Assembly (NCBI GenBank): GCA_004369085.1
Contig: ML210410.1
Coordinates: 1-33,558 of the forward strand
Source: Coprinopsis marcescibilis
Lineage: Eukaryota > Basidiomycota > Agaricomycetes > Agaricales > Psathyrellaceae
Direction: 5' to 3'
Length of the DNA: 33,558 nt
Shown here: in pieces, positions 29,758-33,558 of the stretch
Layout of the letters: each line of letters starts with the position of its first letter
Numbering within the stretch: the stretch's first letter is position 1
The notes under the pieces: generated by a model
Seen by the model: the letters and a program-made list of their open reading frames with translations, nothing else
What the model was told of the DNA's origin: nothing
Databases searched by the model: none
Program-made: the position numbers and the translations under genes

Positions 29758-30927
29758 TTAAAGTGAAAAGGCCCATTCGGAATCATGCTTTATGCTCCCC
29801 AGTCTCCGGAGTTTATTTTGGTCTGCTGTGGCTTGCATCCTTGCGAGGACATGAGGGTCCCGCAAGGTTATTTGCGTGACGTCTGCTGACATCGGCGATA
29901 GAAGAACTTTCATGACCTCGTCTTGGCTAGGATTCGCGTACACCAGCCGTCCCAACCCCGTACCAGAGCGGTGTAGAAGGTCCTGTAGCGATTGAAGCGT
30001 TGCGTCTACGGACCCTAAATGCTCCAAGAACCAAACCTCTTTGAGGGATGGAAGAGTCAAATGTGGAAGTAGCACTTCCGCAAGGGTACTGCTAAAAGGG
30101 AAGCATATAGTTCCGATGCCTGGAACACATAGGGGTGAATTTGAAATCACTGGGTTGAGGTGTGGGTGCGAAAAGAGGAGTCGGATGGATAGTGTCTGAA
30201 GGCGAGCGCACGAAGATAAGAGTGTGAGGAGCGAATCGAGGCCGACTGCGTGCAGATGAAGGCTGACAAGCATCTGCGTGGGTATGTCGTTTGTAGCGAC
30301 TGAAACGAATTGACATTCGCTCCTGCCAAAGTTACAGCTCAATCGCTGCAATCTTTGTGCAGACTGCACAAAGTTTTGGAGTGGCCGTAGGTCAGGCTTG
30401 CTGATGGGGTCGAGATCGACGCGCATCTCTTCGAGGTTGCTTGGAACGATGTGGGGGGGTATATCGAAAAGCCAGTAATATCGAGTATTGCTGGAAACCA
30501 TGAGGTCGTAATGTACCCGTCGCCATCGAGGTATCGTCGTACCGAGTTTAAAGAGAAATGGAAGCATCTCGCATAATTCTCTGTCGTTAAAGAGGCTTTC
30601 GCGTTTGATGAATCTGATATTTATGAGCGATGAGCGGGATCGCTTCATCCATAGCGAAAGAATGGGTAAATCCTTAGGAGTTGGGTTCTTGACGCAGATG
30701 GACGACCAGAGACAAGGCATAGATCTGGACGTTGTAGCCCTCCAGTGCGAGCAGACTTGGCCCAGTATGATTGGGTTAGTCTGGGCCCCCTCGAAGGTAG
30801 ATATTGCGCCGAATTTCCAGACCTTGACCGGGATCTGAGCCCGTGGGGTTGTCCATCGAGAGGAGTGATGGGTGTAATCGCGAAGGATCTTGCAAAGAAT
30901 TTCGTCGGGAAACTCGCCAATATGCAT
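29758..30927 (-). CDS. F-box protein, copy D (diverged paralog)
   Basis: Single exon, 389 residues, from ATG 30927 (MHIGEFPDEILCKIL). The frame is open about 22 codons further upstream but has no ATG there. That upstream stretch starts GTGAGA and contains a CAG-type acceptor, so a 5'-leader intron is possible. F-box-like domain: EFPDEILCKILRDYTHHSSR, then KVWKFGAISTFEGAQTNP, IILGQVCSHWRAT and LWSSICVKNPTPKDLPIL. LRR-like segments follow (LQRLSCNFG, LVSLHLHAVG, LQTLSIRLLF, LPSLKEVWFLEHLG). It is closest to copy C (shared KVW[RK]FGAI, AQTNPIILGQV, PIL..W..RS), and about 100 residues shorter at the C-terminus. It is convergent with the four-TM gene (274 bp between stops). Likely an SCF adaptor by homology; substrate unknown. 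Confidence 0.76.
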   Translation of the reverse strand: MHIGEFPDEILCKILRDYTHHSSRWTTPRAQIPVKVWKFGAISTFEGAQTNPIILGQVCSHWRATTSRSMPCLWSSICVKNPTPKDLPILSLWMKRSRSSLINIRFIKRESLFNDRELCEMLPFLFKLGTTIPRWRRVHYDLMVSSNTRYYWLFDIPPHIVPSNLEEMRVDLDPISKPDLRPLQNFVQSAQRLQRLSCNFGRSECQFVSVATNDIPTQMLVSLHLHAVGLDSLLTLLSSCARLQTLSIRLLFSHPHLNPVISNSPLCVPGIGTICFPFSSTLAEVLLPHLTLPSLKEVWFLEHLGSVDATLQSLQDLLHRSGTGLGRLVYANPSQDEVMKVLLSPMSADVTQITLRDPHVLARMQATADQNKLRRLGSIKHDSEWAFSL

Positions 30928-32550
30928 TTCAAGATCCTTGACGGCTGAGTGAGTGGCTGGTGAGAAGGATGAAAACCGGCTCTCGAGTCTCACCAGATAA
31001 ATGCCGAGGAAATTAAATGAACGTGCTTCGGTGCTTTTAGGAGCTAAATCTTTTCATTTTTCCGAACAGTGTCCGTTGATAAAGCTCTAAAGCTTAATCC
31101 AGTTCAGCGAGGCGGTATTCAAACACCAGGGAATATCACTTTTAAAAATGGTTCTTTTATTGTATAAATGACGCACCACGGTGCAATGGCCATGCATTGC
31201 AGAGAGGATTGACCATTTCCACCAGTGGTATTAATTAATAAACAACCACATTCAGACCTTCCGCACACTTATGCCCAAGGGTGTACCAGTAACCGTGATG
31301 GTTTAAGTATGTATGCCACAATGTAGGATATATGGAAAAGGCAAGACAACCTCCTACATTCCACAAAAACCAAGTTGACCCCCGATTTAGATTCTGGAAG
31401 CCTACTACAAGTCTCCTGACACCATCCACCGATGGCTGTATCGTCATCAGATTGGGTTGCGTCGAGTACGTGCTGTCTCCTTACAGTGTAAAACAGAAAA
31501 TATAGAGAGGAGATTGGGGGGAAGGAAGGAAGGCGGTGGTCAAACACCCTCACATCATACGGAGGTCGGTTAACACCTTCTTCACTCACGGGTTCCAAGA
31601 CTCCGATAATCACAGGAACCACAGGATAACAAGAACGTACTGCTAGCTGCCAAATACATCGCATCGCCAGATTTAAATCACAGATGAACATATTCCATCG
31701 CATCTATCTTAGTGTATTGCCAAATGTATCACATTGCCACTGGAATCTGAACCAAAAGTTAGCTCAGGTGCACACGTTCCGCAGCAAGTCCGCACACTCA
31801 ACGGTACCACTTAGGCGCCCAACGTAATGACACTGGCTTATAGTCAGCTTACAGTCAGCTCACGTTACGAGACGGCGCAATCCTTACCCAAGAAACAATA
31901 GAGGTACTACCTGAGTACTAGTCGAAGAATCAACTATACAAGTCCACCCAAGAAGCCTTGGATAGATGAAGTACAATGTAGGACGGAGACTTCGACGAAA
32001 TATCTCAGCAGAAGGCTCAGCTGGTCTTAGTTTGACAGAATCTTGGACGTGCTAAGCAGGATTATCTCATTTCACCATGGCAGACAAGGCTGGTGATCCG
32101 ATCTGTAGCGCCAATCGCATCATTGTCGCGAACCTTCGCCCTAACAGCCGTCGCATGTCTGCCTGTTATCAAGCGCCAGCTCGGGGTTGTCGGACGCACC
32201 TGTACCTGAAAATAGGCGGAAAACTACCCCGCATTAAAGCTGGTACACTTGTCTAGCGTATTAAAGCGGGAGTCTGTCTACCGCTCATGCAGTGTCGTTT
32301 AGTGGTGGTGCGTTCTCGTGAAACTGATGTGTAATCAAGGCAAGGCCCATTTGATGGGTATATGGAAATCTATTTGAGAGACGGGGCATCATGACCACTC
32401 CCATCAGAGTTTTGCGCAAGTATTAGTTCTATTTTGACCGGAAAGGATTAAATATGTCAAGTCTGGGCGTCGTAATTTGTTTTGTACTGCCTTGAGCGCA
32501 TCTGCCTTTTATACCAGCCTTCAGCTCGTCGTTTCTCATGCTCATACCAG
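30928..32550. other. Intergenic region with short degenerate repeats
   Basis: About 1.6 kb between divergent genes, with no supportable gene. The minus frame 31269-31703 (144 codons) has no recognisable domain and no splice partner. A 22-nt unit TGCCAAATACATCGCATCGC(CA) at 31648-31669 recurs at 31718-31739 with four differences, all transitions. AGTCAGCT is repeated at 31842 and 31853. Confidence 0.45.
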
Positions 32551-33558
32551 ATGGAACTTGACCCTCTCGCATACTTACCCATCCTCAACTTTACCTGGGA
32601 CCTCTCCTTGGACAAGAACGAGGAGGCCAATGTACTGTACAGAAAGGTTTGGTGTGCAAAGCCTCCAGAGGATGAATGCATTCTTGGAGCTTGCCCCAAT
32701 ACCGATGTTTCTGGGATTGGGTCGCAGGTTTCGAGTGAGTCTTCCATCTCGTAGCAGACCGAGAATGATGCTAATGACATCGACTGGCAGCATATATCAC
32801 GGCGCTTGTCTATGGTATGTACGCAATCCGCAATGGTGGACAATACGCAACTTACCCTTACCTCTGATAGCTATTGTTCTCCTCTACATCCCAATGATGG
32901 GCCGGCCCATGTTATACGCCCACCTCAGTGTCATCTACTCCCTCATGATCGCCGTCCTTGTCTGCATGCTCAGGAACGAACTCACAATGATGGACTCCGT
33001 CTTTGTCGTCATCTGTGTGGTGTCCCCGGCCACGCTATGGCTCTGGGGTCTAACCCTTGCATCCCTATGGAACCCCGATTATTTCCCGATCTACAAGGAA
33101 GTCAAACGAAAGTCAAAAGAAATTCACGCCCTGCGACTCGCCGTTATCGGAAGCTTCGTGTTCGAAATAGTGCTTATTGCGCTGGTTTTTGGTCCGCATG
33201 ACCATATCTTCAAGTTCTCGCAGCCAGTATGCTACAAGGAAATAGAGAAGATGCTGTGGTATGGTCTTGCGTGGTTCGTTCCACTCGTCATGCAATTTAT
33301 GGGGAGCATGGTGATATTGGGCTTGGCGATGGGTGTTTCTTGGCTTTGGACGTCGAGACGTGCTTATCAGGTCCCTGAGGGGTGGGTCTATTAGATTAGC
33401 ATCTCAATTGTGTACTTACACTTACCCATGCATGCTAGAGTATACACCTTGGTCAAGCCGGACGAAGACGAGGAGAAGGTTTACACGCGAACTCCAAGGG
33501 TGGACTTGATAACATGGACTGAGCGAATTCTGCTAGACGTTTATCCCGAATTTATGAG
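32551..33558 (+). CDS. Multi-TM membrane protein of unknown function, C-terminus cut by window edge
   Basis: Four exons are visible: 32551-32734, 32791-32814 (24 nt), 32871-33381 and 33439->33558; introns are 56, 56 and 57 nt, GT-AG, phases 1, 1 and 2. At least 279 residues. ATG 32551 gives a polar head (MELDPLAYLPILNFTWDLSL, WCAKPPEDECILGACPNTDV), with a Cys cluster that may be lumenal or extracellular. Then come about six hydrophobic segments: ITALVYAIVLLYIPMMG, AHLSVIYSLMIAVLVCML, VFVVICVVSPATLWLWGLTL, LRLAVIGSFVFEIVLIALVF, LWYGLAWFVPLVMQFMGSMV and ILGLAMGVSWLW. The visible C-terminal part (LVKPDEDEEKVYTRTPRVDL) is polar. I know this layout only from uncharacterised agaricomycete proteins. 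No transporter or enzyme motif is seen. The whole protein cannot be judged because the 3' end is missing. Confidence 0.72.

Noticed and set aside
31269..31703. 144-codon minus frame
   Set aside because: No recognisable motif and no supporting gene structure.
1..33558. CRISPR array, prophage, operon-like defence or secondary-metabolite cluster
   Set aside because: No regular repeat-spacer pattern and no core biosynthetic or defence genes; the genes are eukaryotic, intron-rich and functionally unrelated.

Overview
The window looks like a gene-dense piece of the nuclear genome of a mushroom-forming basidiomycete (Agaricomycetes). The genes are split by many short introns (about 47-101 nt, GT...AG with CTNAC-like branch points). 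There is a secreted class II heme peroxidase very close to the Coprinopsis-type peroxidase, a small family of F-box proteins of the type expanded in Agaricomycetes, a degenerate kinase-like gene and a fungal DDE-transposase-like gene. I rebuilt exon structures by hand from splice sites and reading phase. All of them close in frame, but none has transcript support.

Layout, left to right: a partial transposase-like gene (-, <1-1581); an F-box gene broken by one in-frame TAG (+, 2216-3766, copy A); a CNOT11-like CCR4-NOT subunit (-, 5008-6553); a tandem FolB/dihydroneopterin aldolase-type protein (+, 7975-8857); a fungal protein of unknown function with an acidic middle and low-complexity tail (+, 9705-10916); a MICOS Mic26/Mic27 (apolipoprotein O-like) subunit (-, 11645-12622); a kinase-like protein with a degenerate DFG motif (+, 13529-15077); two F-box genes in tandem (-, 15179-16690 copy B, and 16906-18357 copy C); a 16-exon CiP-type peroxidase (-, 19717-21676); EMC1 of the ER membrane complex (-, 23278-26692), divergent from a PP6/Sit4-type phosphatase (+, 26898-28196); a four-TM protein of unknown function (+, 28577-29483); a fourth F-box gene (-, 29758-30927, copy D); and the start of a multi-TM protein running off the right edge (+, 32551->33558).

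Most single-copy genes here are eukaryotic housekeeping genes: mRNA deadenylation, folate synthesis, cristae organisation, membrane-protein insertion and phosphatase signalling. They do not form one pathway. The striking part is the F-box family scattered among them. Copies A and B are close duplicates, promoter included, in inverted orientation around an 11.4-kb block of five genes. Each carries its own stop-codon lesion relative to the other. C and D are older relatives sharing the same PIILGxVxSxWR signature. This looks like a local birth-and-death family, not an operon-like system.

Other points of note are a peroxidase without a Mn2+ site or surface catalytic Trp and with exons as short as 6, 9, 14 and 17 nt; two probable GC-AG introns; a 185-bp-spaced repeat beside the transposase-like gene; and a roughly 460-bp purine-rich tract downstream of the CNOT11 gene. 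I did not find a CRISPR array, a convincing tRNA or rRNA, or a clearly new multi-gene system.
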